A stretch of 64,000 nucleotides of DNA from Aphrocallistes beatrix (taxonomy: Eukaryota > Porifera > Hexactinellida > Sceptrulophora > Aphrocallistidae). A program made the position numbers and the translations under genes. Positions 53,955 to 64,000 of this stretch are shown here, piece after piece (within the stretch, counting starts at the first letter, position 1; the number at the start of each line of letters is the position of its first letter). The notes beneath the pieces are model-generated. The model had not been told where the DNA came from. It did no database searches and was given only the letters and a program-made list of their open reading frames with translations. The stretch lies in the NCBI GenBank assembly GCA_963281255.1, contig OY725493.1, positions 3,565,857-3,629,856 on the forward strand, read 5' to 3'.

Positions 53955-54345
53955 AAACGACACATTTTAAATGCGAAATGTCCCACAGCTATAACTTCTT
54001 TTAAAGTGCCAGATCATCTTTTTTAATGCTGAATTCATGCTCAGCACTAAATTTCCAGCAATTTGATATATATATCGACCATATTTGGAAACATTTTTGT
54101 TTGACCGTGCCTAGCAACGGCCAGGAATTTTTTCACATTCCTGACCGTTGCTAGGAAAAGGCAACCAAAATATTCTCCAAATATTGTCAATATTTATATC
54201 AAATTGCTGGAAATTTAGTGCTGAGCACGAATTCAGTATTAAAATAACGACCTGGCATAGTCAAATAAAGTTATAGATATGGGATTTCGGCGGAAACTAT
54301 CGGACGTGGTCATTTTTGGGTCCCCACTGATAACTGACAACTTTT
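53955..54345. repeat. palindromic MITE, copy 2
   Basis: Arms mirror around CTAGCAACGGCCAGG / CCTGACCGTTGCTAG (about 54110-54160), with AGCTATAACTT and its partner AAGTTATAGAT in the outer arms. Homologous to 2995-3315. Confidence 0.85.
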
Positions 54346-55990
54346 TCACACTTTTGAAGATATCATGATGTGAAAATATTTGATATCCTATATTGTGAAG
54401 TTAAGTACTACTATAAATTGTTGATTTAGGATGTTTGGATGTTATTTAATACTTGGATACAGTAAAACTAATGGAAATCAAGCTTTTCCGAAGAAAATTG
54501 CTTTGTTGCCTTTTTTTGGCACTTAAAAAATCAATTTTACAAAGGAGGAATCTTTAGTTACAAAGGTGGTAGAGTAAAAAACTCGACGGTTTTGGAAAGA
54601 TCTTGTCACGTAGAACAAAATGATAGAGACAGATTTTCGATATTCTACTTAGAAAAACGTTAAAATATTTTTCGTTGCGAAAATCTGCTTCTAAATTATT
54701 GTAGCAACGAAATTGGAGATAAAAATTTTTTTGGGTTAAAATTGAAAAAATTTTTCCTATTATTTTATTTATTAACCATTTTGTGCAAGAATAATTCAGT
54801 AAAAGAGGCATAAGCCATTGGAGTTTCCTTGAATGTCCTCTATAAATTAGGTGATTTGGGGAATAAAACATTTTTTCTTGCTTCTTGAGCTTCCGAAAAG
54901 TGTATTTTTGCAGATAACTCATCGAGAACAGTTTCCACTAAAAAAATCAGGAGAAAATAATGAAACATTTTGAGTTAGTTCTGGAAGGAAACACCAACTT
55001 TAACTTAATTAGAAGTGTACAATGTTCTAGTTCCATAGTAGCACATGCCAAATGAATAATATTAGTACGAGAAGAGCCAGAATACATCTTTTAAATTTCT
55101 GCTGAGGGTGCATATGCATGTTTCTCATAGGCGTAGCTCCAGGGGTGGCAGGGGTAGCGTGCCACCCAGACCTAAATGTTATGTTGACTTGGGGTGGGTG
55201 GCATCGTCGTTAAACGACTATTCTTCCCTACCCAATTCACAATGAACATTTTCTAAACATCATTAACGAATTTCAAGAACTCAACAGTTTAGTTCTGGTC
55301 TACACTGTTCTTTTTCATGATATAAGCTAACAGTCCGGCTGAAGTTGACTACTGGAAAACCTTAAGGACCAAAACTACATTTCGCCTTTCCAACCTGACA
55401 ACCAGCAGGCTTCCGATGTTAATTTGCAGCACGTTTAGATAAATTGCACTTATTTGAATGAAAAAAAATACTTATGCCCACGTTTTTGTAGTACGAGGAT
55501 TGCATTTACTAAATTTGGGGAAGTCAACACTTTTTCTTAGTCTTTTAAATTCAGTCAATTGTTTCTACCCAACTTGAGTATGTATATGCATGATTCTAGA
55601 ATAATTAACTACATTACTTAAGGAATCACTCACCTGGAATTTTGTTGTTCTGGTAGTATTCACACGTCTTGGAATGGCTCGATACCATTTTCACGAAGAG
55701 CACCATCTTTGGGAAATTAAAAAACTTCATGAAGTGTTCTACTCCTCTATAATTGGAAGTAGAGTCAGGCGCGAAACAAGACATCTCGTCCAAATAATGA
55801 TTTATGCAATTAGTGTTGTCAAGTGAGGTATTATAAATGAGTAATAGAAATAATTCGCAAGCAAAATAATACATTATTGTAATACACTAGTGTTGTATGT
55901 GAAGTAAATACAAATATTGTGGTTACATAATATTTTCAAAATGAATATTTAAACAACCATGAACTCACAATATGAGATAATTATACAGTT
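54346..55990. other. intron or intergenic DNA, no gene supported
   Basis: AT-rich. Minus-strand open frames at 54554-54922 (122 codons, Phe/Lys/Leu-rich) and 55626-55874 (82 codons) have no recognisable motif. At about 55132-55175 GGTGGCAGGGGTAGCGTGCCACC forms a short hairpin next to GGCGTAGCTCCAGGGG, possibly a transposon end. Confidence 0.5.
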
Positions 55991-55994
55991 GATA

Positions 55995-56895
55995 ATAACA
56001 GTTACTTAATTAGCGGTTTTAGGATTGAAGTATTTAACCAATCCATGGTACTAATTCTTTGATGACTGCCATTGCCTTAGCACAGGGGTCGGCAAACTTT
56101 CGGACTACTAGGCCATTTCAGGGGGTCAAGAAGGCGCGGTAGGCCAGAAGAAACAAGATGTCCAAGGAAGTGCTGTTTTATTCAAAACTATATGTCGGTA
56201 TTCTTTCTGACCATGAAATATAAGCAAAAGGAAAATTGATCAGCATTTATCACGCGAAGTGTTCTAATTGGACGATTGAGTATACTTTATTATACGAAAT
56301 TAACGCGAATTTGTCCAAATCGCGTAAATTCCTTCGCGATAATTTCCTTGAGCGTAGATTTCCATGACCTTAAATTAATTCCTATAATTAGGTACTTTAA
56401 TATATACACAGTGCAGGCCATAGAAAATGCAGGAAGTCGAGACGTTAGGCCGGACTGGAATACAAGCTAGGCCGTATCCGGCCTAAAGGCCGGAGTTTGC
56501 CGACCCCTGCCTTAGCATATATAATGCTATGTCTAATCCTTCTGTGGAGTCAATAACAATTAATCAGTAACAGATACGGGAGATCTGGATTAAATTTCGT
56601 TTCCTTCCCATTCAAATTACTTGCTTTTTAAGCTTTCAACTTAATTACTTTCCAACAAGATTAAGTATTTCCGGCATTTGCTACCCTATGCCACATGATT
56701 TATCACCATTGGATATTATGCCATTAGTTATATGAGGTGGCACAGTTTGAAAATATTTAACCTTACGAGAGATTAATCCAATGGGAAAATTAAAAATGAG
56801 TAATTTGAAGTTAAATTAAGCGTATCTCTTAAAAATTAAATGCCCTTGACTCGCTAAATAACTTAGTATTATAACTAATACTTTTGTCCAGAAAC
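55995..56895 (-). mobile_element. Tc1-type MITE related to 53183, reversed, with nested hAT MITE
   Basis: AACCAATCCATGGTACTAAT and CTGCCATTGCCTTAG..TATATAATGCTATG are the reverse of the 53183 element; the end ACTTTTGTCCAGAAACTGTG at about 56880 is its terminal repeat. The hAT MITE 56083-56509 splits it. Confidence 0.65.
56083..56509. mobile_element. hAT MITE (CAGGGGTCGGCAAACTTT ends)
   Basis: Ends CAGGGGTCGGCAAACTTTC and GGAGTTTGCCGACCCCTG, 8-bp duplication CCTTAGCA on both sides. Its ends match those of the autonomous-type hAT at 43205 and 57134, so it could be mobilised by that enzyme. Confidence 0.95.
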
Positions 56896-56902
56896 TGTGT
56901 GC

Positions 56903-56904
56903 AT

Positions 56905-56954
<50 letters not shown>

Positions 56955-56975
56955 TGATAGATAGATACTATATAG
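56903..56975. repeat. (GATA)n microsatellite
   Basis: About 14 ATAG units with a few interruptions, then irregular GATA-like sequence to about 57000. Confidence 0.95.
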
Positions 56976-57368
56976 ATAGAAAGATATATAGATATATAGA
57001 TTGCAGTGCCAAACAATGATTTCTATTTTGAGAGTGAAGTCATATATATTGTATAGTAAAGGGTTTTAAAATTGTTTCCATTTTTTGCAGAGGTGTTAAA
57101 ATTTCTGTTAGATCTTTGAACTTAATCGTAGACCAGGGGTCGGCAAACTTTTCAGCTCACGGGCCAAATTGCCTAGCCTCTACAACCCCACGGGCCGAAA
57201 GAGACATCGTCTGTCTAAAATATCATATTTTAATCCTATATTTACGTATTATTTTTCAACTTGTTATAAAAATGTCAAATAAAGGATGCATTTCATATAG
57301 TATTTAAGAGCTTCCAATAAGTATATATGTATGAAAATAATTTAATTGTCTACGTACTCGTACGTATA

Positions 57369-57870
57369 TCCTTACTATTAAAACTCGATTGAAGAAACTG
57401 CTCGGCACAGGAAGCTGATTTTTGGCATGTGGGAGTCTTTTCGCTATGGCTCCAGTAAGTTCTGAGCTCAGACGGAAATGTCGACTCATCATGGAATTAT
57501 GACGTCATTGTCACATTTTTAAAAGTTAAGCAATACAGTTATTCGAGTATAACTCAGCCATTATAGGAGATTGAAGGCTGAAATTTTAATAGAATCTGTG
57601 TACTAACATGCCTCACATATGATGCAACTATCATCAAAAAAATGATAACTCATCACTTTGTTATGACGTCATCATTACTCAACAAAATTTTAAAAATTGA
57701 TAAATTTGGTGATTTTTCGTGCGATATCGATTATGGCAGTAGGACAGACATATTTTGAGATGTTATCTCCCTTATAATTAACCAATATGACCTCAGGCGA
57801 CTAAAGGGAGCCTCTGGCGTACACAAAGTGTCCGCCAGCCGCGCAGCGCAAGCAAGCGAAGCGCACTTGT
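57369..57870 (-). mobile_element. family A MITE, copy 9
   Basis: TIR TCCTTACTATTAAAACTCGA at 57369 after TA, reversed body, core 57795-57870 ending at GCGCACTTGT. Inserted in hAT copy 2. Confidence 0.88.
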
Positions 57871-57884
57871 TACATACTAAATGC

Positions 57885-59730
57885 TAATGTGATGGGAGAT
57901 GCTGCCCTTCTTTAGATAATTTTCTTGTGTCTGGCTGCAGGCTTGAAACTGACAATCGTAGTACGTCATCTAAATATCCATCATTTAAACGTGTTCTCAA
58001 CTTGCTCTTGGTATATTTCATTCTTGAAAAGAGCTGTTCACATGCATAAGTACACTCGAACCTCTCTTATCCGGGCAGTGCCGGACCGGAGGGTGCCCGG
58101 ATAATTCGAAAACATGTCTATGCACATGAGGTTATTCTATAAAGGAAAATAAACTATTCCATTGCGATTGATTAATACATTTTAAGCAGTATTTACTCCT
58201 GAATATATTAGATATCGCAAGTATCTTCCAAATTCATTATCAAATAATATTACATGATAATGATTGCTGGAATTGTGGTTAATAATTGACTTGAAAATAG
58301 GACAATGCATATTGACTAAATATCGAAAGAGCTGCCCGGTTGAGAGAGGTGCCCGGATATCGGAGGTCCGGATAAGAGAGGTCCGAGTGTACTTCCAAAA
58401 AGTACTGCAACTTCCTTAGCAGATTCCAATAGTTTTGAAAATTGCTGATAGGCTAATTACCTTTGGCAAAATTCTAGTAAATTGGCATCCTGAAATTTGG
58501 ATTTGAGCTCACTCGAACTTTGAAGTTCCATTTGTAACTCTTCTGGGCATCATAAATGTCAACATCAAATGCATTAGCAAAGTAACTAAATTTCTTACGA
58601 TGCTTATTAATATCTGCAAATCGGCAAGCGAATTGCTCTACGTATGAGATCAGATATAAAATCCCCATAACATGAGCTATCAATTGATTGATGTGCGCGG
58701 AGGATAGGAAAATGAAAAAAATTTCGCTCTTTATTTGAAATTCCCATAATTGCAACTTCATCTCAAAGGCATAAATATGATTATAAAGATCAGTTGATTA
58801 CTTGCTTGCAGTTTCAAATTTAGAATATTTAAGTGGTTAGTAATATCCACCAGAAATGCAAAATCTACCATCCATTTTTGATCATTGAGTTCTGGAACTG
58901 TCATACCCTTTTCTATCACAAACTTGGCCAATTCATCTCTCACCTGATATGCTCGCTGCAAAAATGCACCTCTACTCAACCAACGCACTTCACTATAGTA
59001 TAGCAAATCGCCATATTGGTTATCCATCTCTTCTAACAGTTGCTGAAATTGTCGATGATATTATAATCCCCTTGCGCGGACAAAGTTTACAAATTTAATA
59101 ACTCCTCGCATCACTTCTTGCATTGTTATGAATTTCGCACACAAAGCTTCGAGATGAATAATACAGTGTGTTCTTACAAGTTGTCCTTCGATCCCATTAG
59201 TTCGTATCTATTTTTTAATCAGAGAAACAGCCCCGTTTCCTGATTATAGCTGGAGCACCATCTGTCGTCACCCCACAAAGATTATTTAGCCTTAAGCCTA
59301 AGACATCTATGACATGTTTGATTGCTTCAAATATATTGACACAAGTAGTAGTATCCTTCAGTGCAGACGTGATTTGCGAATTCTTCAGTAATATCAAAAT
59401 TTGCATTCTTACAAACACAGCAACTTGGGCAGTATCAGTGAAGTTGGTACTCTCATTTAGTGCAATGGCAAATAGCTCAATTTTCTGTGCACGTTTTTAT
59501 AATGATAGCTTAATATCTGAAGCTAAGCCTTCAATTCAGCTAGTAACAGTTCGCTCAGAAAGACTGATGTCAGCAAAAAGTTCTCTTTTCTTCGGACATA
59601 CAATATCTATTACAGTCAAGAGACAATCATTCCCAAATTCACCATCAGTGTGGCAAGTTAGTGTATACCCGATAGCCTGGTTGATCAAATATTTCTTGAA
59701 TACGGGTAATAATTCGATCCAATGCTTGAA
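57885..59730 (-). pseudogene. hAT transposase, GTF2IRD2-like, decayed copy 2
   Basis: Blocks parallel to the copy at 43419-45211, on the minus strand: TDGEFGNDCLLTVIDIVCP (about 59650), DISLSERTVTS, LNNLCGVTTDGAPAII (second catalytic Asp), YYSEVRWLSRGAFLQ, and PELNDQKWMVDFAFLVDITN, where Trp stands at the site of the stop in copy 1. The C-terminal hAT block ends near 57885. Many stops and deletions are present. Confidence 0.82.
58053..58389. mobile_element. pogo/Tigger-type MITE (CACTCGAACCTCTC ends)
   Basis: Left CACTCGAACCTCTCTTATCC, right GGATAAGAGAGGTCCGAGTG, TA on both sides. The corresponding place in hAT copy 1 (about 43583) reads ATGTACTCCC without the insert. Internal TGCCCGGATA motifs. 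337 bp. Confidence 0.95.
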
Positions 59731-60276
59731 AATATAAACCGTTGTAATATTTATCACTTGTTGTAGGCAGGTTTGAAGCTGAATAATCTGTTTCAAATCT
59801 TTGTGGTACTTTCTTTTTCTGGGCAATCTTGGTTCGCCTACACCTAATTCCTCCGCTGTTTTAATTGCACTTAACCAAAAAGAGTCAAATTTACTATCTT
59901 CTGTTCTCATATCCTTTAGTGTTTTTAGTCTCATTTGTACAATCTGTTGAGCTTCTGCAGCAGATATATCTGTCGATTGAAGTATCTTACTGGGATTTTC
60001 AGAATGTCCGAGAAGAAGTTCTCCAGTGAGTATTCCAAAAAGAAAATCAAAATTTTCCATGTAGAAAGATACACCACAAATTCTACTCTTAATTTCGATG
60101 TCTTTACAATGGCATAAGGATTCATCCCAAAGCAGTTGCAAATTCCACTTATTAAACCATGAGGGTTGAAAACATCTTTTGACGATTATGGAGTTACCGA
60201 ATTCTCTTTTGAGAAATTTAAAGCGCCTTGGCTGATTTGGCACCATAAGATGAAATTGATTGCATTCAGAGACCAT
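59536..60276 (-). pseudogene. chimeric open frame joining two hAT-type pieces
   Basis: A 246-codon frame. Residues 1-70 carry a TTF-type region (RRFKFLKREFGNSIIVKRCF, PSWFNKWNLQLLWDES). Residues about 85-165 carry the SENPSKILQSTDISAAEAQQ, LRTEDSKFD-like and LGVGEPRLPRKRKYHK blocks seen in ZMYM1/52K-type hAT proteins. From about residue 190 the frame reads TDGEFGNDCLLTVIDIVCPK and DISLSERTVTS, which belong to the GTF2IRD2-type transposase of copy 2. Two different hAT lineages are thus fused without a stop. It may be a fortuitous join after a deletion; expression is unknown. Confidence 0.6.
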
Positions 60277-60534
60277 AAACTCAACCGTTAAACTAGTAAA
60301 TTCAACAAACTTACGAATTGGGAAGTTATATGAGGATTGAAATTACAAATATACGGATTCTGAATCCTCAGTTGAATGTGATGAGACTAAATTATACAGA
60401 AAAGTGTGAATCCAAACACACTGTTCAAAACAAATTGGAAACTAATTATTTGAACGCGGAGTGGTTCTAGAACAGTTTCAGTCTGAAAATGTTTTCGACT
60501 TAGCTGTAATTTATTACACTATTTTGATAGTCCT
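60277..60534. other. no gene seen
   Basis: Short AT-rich stretch before a palindromic repeat. Confidence 0.4.
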
Positions 60535-60763
60535 GTTGCATGAGATATTGACCCCCCCTCTAATAATGACCCCCCTCTTTAAGGAACCATGGATACTCAG
60601 GGGGGTCATTATCCTACACGACCTGCGTGAGATAATGACCCCCCCTTATTTAGTATTATAAAATTAGTTTGTAACTGTAATGCAGTGAGCTCTTACCTCA
60701 TTGATGGACTTGATTGTTGTCATCATTGCATGACAGTTACAAACTAATTTATAATACTACACT
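60535..60763. repeat. palindromic repeat with GACCCCCC motifs
   Basis: AATGACCCCCC-type motifs occur three times forward and once reversed (60547-60646). An inverted repeat with arms 60651-60678 and 60733-60759 (TAGTATTATAAAATTAGTTT with its partner) lies at the right. Probably a MITE. Confidence 0.75.
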
Positions 60764-60927
60764 TATTAAACCACAGGAAGCACTAAATGTTCTGGTATCT
60801 GTTACGTTATTATTCTAATGAGTTGACAACGCACTAATAACACTATATAATATTGTTTGCAATGCATGGATATAAAACATTGTGTATAATTTATCTTTGT
60901 TTATTGATTCAATTTGGAAATCTCAAA

Positions 60928-63639
60928 ATGGATTCAACTGAATATGATGAATTGTGTAATTATTTATTGCGCCAAAAGTACCCAGAACATTTGGGGAATT
61001 GTAAAAATTTGAAGAGGAACTTTCGACGAAAGGCATTAAAATTTCGTGTAGATGAAAAGAATGTACTTTACCAAGTAAGTTTTAACAATTTTCAATATAA
61101 ACAAATAATTCAAATTCAAAATACAATCATTTTATAATTTATATTTTATTAGAAAGTCCAGTTACCAAATGTAACTGAAGTGTTTTTACGATATCCTCTG
61201 AAGTCAGAAGTGCCAGATATCTTGAAGTTATACCATGACGAACACCATCCTGGGATGAACGCAACTCTAACCAATATCCGCAGGGAATACTACTGGATTG
61301 GGATGTGCGACGAAGTTAAACTCTACGTAAGTATAGTTATTCGTAACTAATTAATGATTCCTTTTGAGTTCCATTAGTTTTATCGGCCGTCGATAATACT
61401 TATCTTATTGAGTAATGTTAGATGATTTTATAGCCGATAGAAATCAATTCTGACCGATAATGCAAATTCAAGGCGTTTTAAAATCTCGCCATCTATAAGT
61501 AGTCCCTAAATTAAAATGTAAAATCTCTCAACTAAAGTCTGATCTTGTGTAATAAGTGTAAACATTTCATGTAGATCAGTGGTTCTCAAACTTTTTACAG
61601 CGAGTACCACTTCAAAAAATATTAGGGTCCCCGCTTACCACCATAATGATCGATATTTAAATTCACCCCCGAAAAACAAACCATATGAAAAACACTCGTG
61701 AGATGGACAAAATTACAATAAATAGAATATGATTGACAAAAGTACAAATCATAATTTTAATAATATTCAAATTTTGATATATTTTTAACGTAAAATGAGA
61801 TACCTCCGCCTACTACTAGAAGGAGCTCGCGTACCACAGTTTGAGAATCACTGATGTAGATATTCAAGTGGTTCATAGACTCATGCCCCATACCAATTTT
61901 CAGGTTTCTATTGTTTAACATTCCTCAATCAATTCGAATAGAATTTACAATATTTGAATTCTAATGTAGTATCGGATAAAAATAGAGTCACATCCTGTAT
62001 GCCAATGAGGTTTTCTTCTTTTAGACAAAAAGTTGCGATGATTGCCAGAAGCTAGCAGCTGTGAATACAAACCAAAATCGTTTACTCCAGCCCATACCAC
62101 CACCCGAAAGGCCATGGCAGCATATCGGTGTTGATTTAGTATGCGATTTGCCAATTAGTAAAGATGGTTATTTACATCTCTTAGTTGCGGTATGCTATTT
62201 GTCAAAGTATGTAGTTGCAAAGCCACTCAAGTCTAAGCGTTCCAGCGAAGTGATAAATCGACTACGCAACATTTACTTAACACTAGGTACCCCCCAAATA
62301 ATACAACACGACCAGGGTCCTGAGTTCAGGAGTAAGGTTAGTAATTAGCTTTAAAAAATTGAATTATCATGATACATATTATTATTTATGCCTTTTTACT
62401 ATCGTAGGAGTTCCAACAGTTCCATAAAGAATTATAAGTAGACAATAGGTCAACAGCGGCTTACCATCCTCAAAGCAATGGCCTCGTGGAATCTCATAAC
62501 AAGATATTGAAAAAGTACGTCGTGATTGTATAGTTAGATGGGGTATCCCCCTTTCTTGTATCAGGTCTTGAATGAAGTTATTTAATTATCTAGCAAGCTT
62601 GAGAAATTTCGATCCAACATGGATGTTGAATGGCCAGATCGGATACATGAGGCATGCTTAGCTGCGAATACGCACCTCAAAAAGGCTACTAAGACTACGC
62701 CATTCCGACTGATGTTTGGTAGAGATTTTAATCCTGCGTACCTGTTTCGAGCAAGCAACATAGAAGTTGAGGAATGTTCAAGCTCTGAAGATGAAGCTAT
62801 ACTTGAGTCTGAAACATACGAGAGCATTTATGATCCACCTATTAATGCGAACGATTGGATGGAAGATATGGATTCATGCCGGAATTCCGAATGTGAAGTT
62901 TCCCGGAAAAATATTATCCAAGATCAAGCTCGTCAAAAGCGAATCTTTGATGCAAAGGTCCAACGAAATAGGTATTAATTTTAAATAAACAGGTTCATAG
63001 CTCATCAGCATTACTATGTACATGTAACTAATAACTAATAGTATAAAGTGTATACAATTAAAATGAGTGTTGATGTGGCTGACTTTGTAAGTATCTGACT
63101 TGATATCATATTCACAACACCGCCTGCAAAATTAATATTTGATATTCCGCATAGGTCAAACATCGAGGAGTCGGACAACGTACTCATTCGGAATGTAAAG
63201 AAGGACAAAAAACTTCCTGGAACGAAAACACAACCAAAATATCTTGGTCCATATGAAGTGCACAAAGTCACTAAAGGGCATGTAATCGTTACAGATAAAA
63301 TGAAGTCCAAAAAGGTCCCATTCCACCTTACTAAAAAATATTTGCAGCGCAATACACAGGTACTATATTTATTCAAAAAATCAAGACTAAATTAGTATGT
63401 ATCTGTTAGTTACTATTTCAAACTTGTATCATAGAAGAGTGATAAAACAACGGCAGAAATGTCCATCCGGGTATCAAGGAAACGCAAATCATCAATGCCA
63501 AAACAACTCTTTCGTAAGGTAATTACCAGATGGAGATTCTCTATAATTTTGTCAAAAACTTCCCGTTCAACTCCACAAATTTCCAACGCGAGTGAAGAGC
63601 ATTTGCATTCGACTAGCTACCAATACACCAGTGATCAAT
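60928..63639 (+). CDS. GIN/Ginger-type integrase gene, seven exons, one in-frame stop
   Basis: Exons by GT-AG and phase: 60928-61074, 61153-61326, 62025-62336, 62408-62514, 62594-62971, 63155-63359, 63435-63639; the last donor (GTAAGT at 63640) implies more exons. The start MDSTEYDELCNYLLRQKYPE is usual for transposon-derived integrases; ATG 60862 upstream is possible. Exon 2 holds the HHCC zinc-finger His pair (YHDEHHPGMN) and exon 3 its CDDC pair. Exons 3-4 form the rve core: HIGVDLVCDLP (Asp), IIQHDQGPEF (Asp), YHPQSNGLVESHN (Glu). Exon 5 continues DVEWPDRIHEACLAANTHLK, PFRLMFGRDFNP with an acidic tail; exon 6 has KYLGPYEVHKVTKGHVIVTD, a chromodomain-like or SH3-like end. A TAA at 62435-62437 interrupts exon 4. 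Relatives include Ginger transposons and the domesticated GIN1. It may be a young pseudogene or use an altered splice; a hAT MITE sits in intron 2. Confidence 0.78.
61577..61853. mobile_element. hAT MITE in integrase intron 2
   Basis: Ends CAGTGGTTCTCAAACTTTTT and ACAGTTTGAGAATCACTG; 8-bp duplication ATGTAGAT on both sides (61569-61576, 61854-61861). AGTACCAC motifs near the ends. 277 bp. Confidence 0.95.
62025..62336 (+). CDS. integrase gene exon 3 (zinc-finger Cys pair and core Asp residues)
   Basis: Acceptor CTTCTTTTAG at 62024, donor AAG/GTTAGT. 104 codons, open throughout, phase 0 at both ends. Carries SCDDCQK, PWQHIGVDLVCDL and QHDQGPEFRSK, the first two catalytic Asp. This is the strongest single exon of the gene. 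Confidence 0.8.
62594..62971 (+). CDS. integrase gene exon 5
   Basis: Acceptor TTATCTAG at 62593; the first base completes a split codon from exon 4 (phase 2). Open for 126 codons and ends in phase 2 at AAATAG/GTATTA, where the stop-like TAG is split by the donor and reads Arg after splicing. Contains SSSEDEAILESETYESIYD, an acidic stretch between core and C-terminal domain. Confidence 0.75.
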
Positions 63640-64000
63640 GTAAGTATGTGTTCAAATTGTATTTATAACAATATATAGACTTTTAAATTAACAAGCACGA
63701 TTCGCAGGCTTATTTTAGTACTCGATTGCTCCCAGCTACCTTGTTGATTGCCCCTTTGGTTTTTGACAAAGTGTATTGATTTTACGTAAACCAACTATCC
63801 ATTTTAAAACTCAAGTTGATTTTACAATTTATTTAATTCTTTATTGGAAAATTATGCACATTTAGAAAGTTGATTACCCAATTTATGCAAGAAATTAAAT
63901 CTTCAGAAATTCTCGTACTATTTGGAAAGCTAGGCGAGGATGAAACCAAAGAAATATCGCCTAGATTCTATACTTAAAATATAATAAATTTTTATTACGT
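63640..64000. other. intron after integrase exon 7, window end
   Basis: AT-rich. A possible further exon cannot be placed with confidence before the window ends. Confidence 0.4.

Larger units (their letters stand above)
57134..60276 (-). mobile_element. hAT transposon, copy 2, decayed and nested
   Basis: The left end CAGGGGTCGGCAAACTTTTC at 57134 is followed by hAT 3' sequence, a family A copy (57369-57870), the transposase relic on minus, and a pogo-type MITE (58053-58389). The right terminal repeat was not found, so the upper limit is the end of the coding part. Confidence 0.75.

Noticed and set aside
54554-54922. 122-codon minus-strand open frame
   Set aside because: Biased Phe/Lys/Leu/Tyr composition from AT-rich DNA and no recognisable domain.
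53183-56895. A single 3.7-kb transposon with long inverted ends
   Set aside because: The two inverted parts match only in interior segments, and their outer ends differ; two related MITEs in opposite orientation explain it better.
56816-57016. 66-codon minus-strand open frame rich in Ile-Tyr-Leu-Ser
   Set aside because: It is the translation of the (GATA)n microsatellite.
60928-63639. LTR retrotransposon (gypsy) reading of the integrase
   Set aside because: No gag, protease or reverse transcriptase and no LTR were seen, and the gene has spliceosomal introns.

Overview
The window reads as eukaryotic, almost certainly metazoan, nuclear DNA. It is strongly AT-rich. Its coding pieces are short exons with GT-AG borders in compatible phases, and the rest is dominated by cut-and-paste DNA transposons and MITEs with clear target-site duplications (TA, TTAA and 8-bp hAT type). 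The mix (Tc1/mariner, maT-like, mariner DD34D, hAT of GTF2IRD2 type, MULE, P-element/THAP, pogo/Tigger-type MITEs, Ginger/GIN-type integrases) fits an arthropod or similar invertebrate. The exact taxon is not determinable by eye, and no bacterial or organellar signal was seen.

Host genes. Three exons of an IFT80-like WD40 ciliary gene lie on the + strand at 11190-11681, 32187-32529 and 45983-46170. Phases join as 0/0 and 1/1, and the protein order is colinear with IFT80. Introns 1 and 2 are 20.5 and 13.5 kb and are packed with mobile DNA; the gene must continue beyond 64 kb. A second multi-exon gene, also on +, runs from 60928 to at least 63639. It encodes an integrase (HHCC zinc finger plus DDE core) of Ginger/GIN type with seven exons, mostly short introns and one in-frame stop.

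Layout. 0-1.2 kb: integrase and Tc1 relics. 1.27-10.36 kb: copies of a TTAA-bounded repeat (one inverted, then three in tandem), carrying a nested Tc1 and ending in three 73-bp units. 10.4-32 kb (IFT80 intron 1): pogo-type MITEs, a GC-cored TA-flanked MITE family called here family A, a mariner fragment, a MULE pseudogene split by a hAT MITE, a THAP relic, a three-level transposon nest (23.3-26.7 kb), another TTAA repeat, and a second GIN-like fragment. 32.5-46 kb (intron 2): a P-element/THAP9-like relic, more family A, pogo and Tc1-type MITEs, and a hAT transposase copy inside a Tc1 relic. 46-64 kb: pogo MITE, decayed unclassified transposon, a foldback with a piggyBac-like insert in one arm, a dense MITE cluster, a 23-bp minisatellite, a second hAT copy with a chimeric open frame, and the integrase gene.

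The DNA-transposon copies are mostly broken, so most of the window behaves as a layered record of insertions. The few intact reading units are the IFT80 exons and, nearly, the integrase gene. Gene and family calls come from recognising protein motifs by eye; no database search was run.
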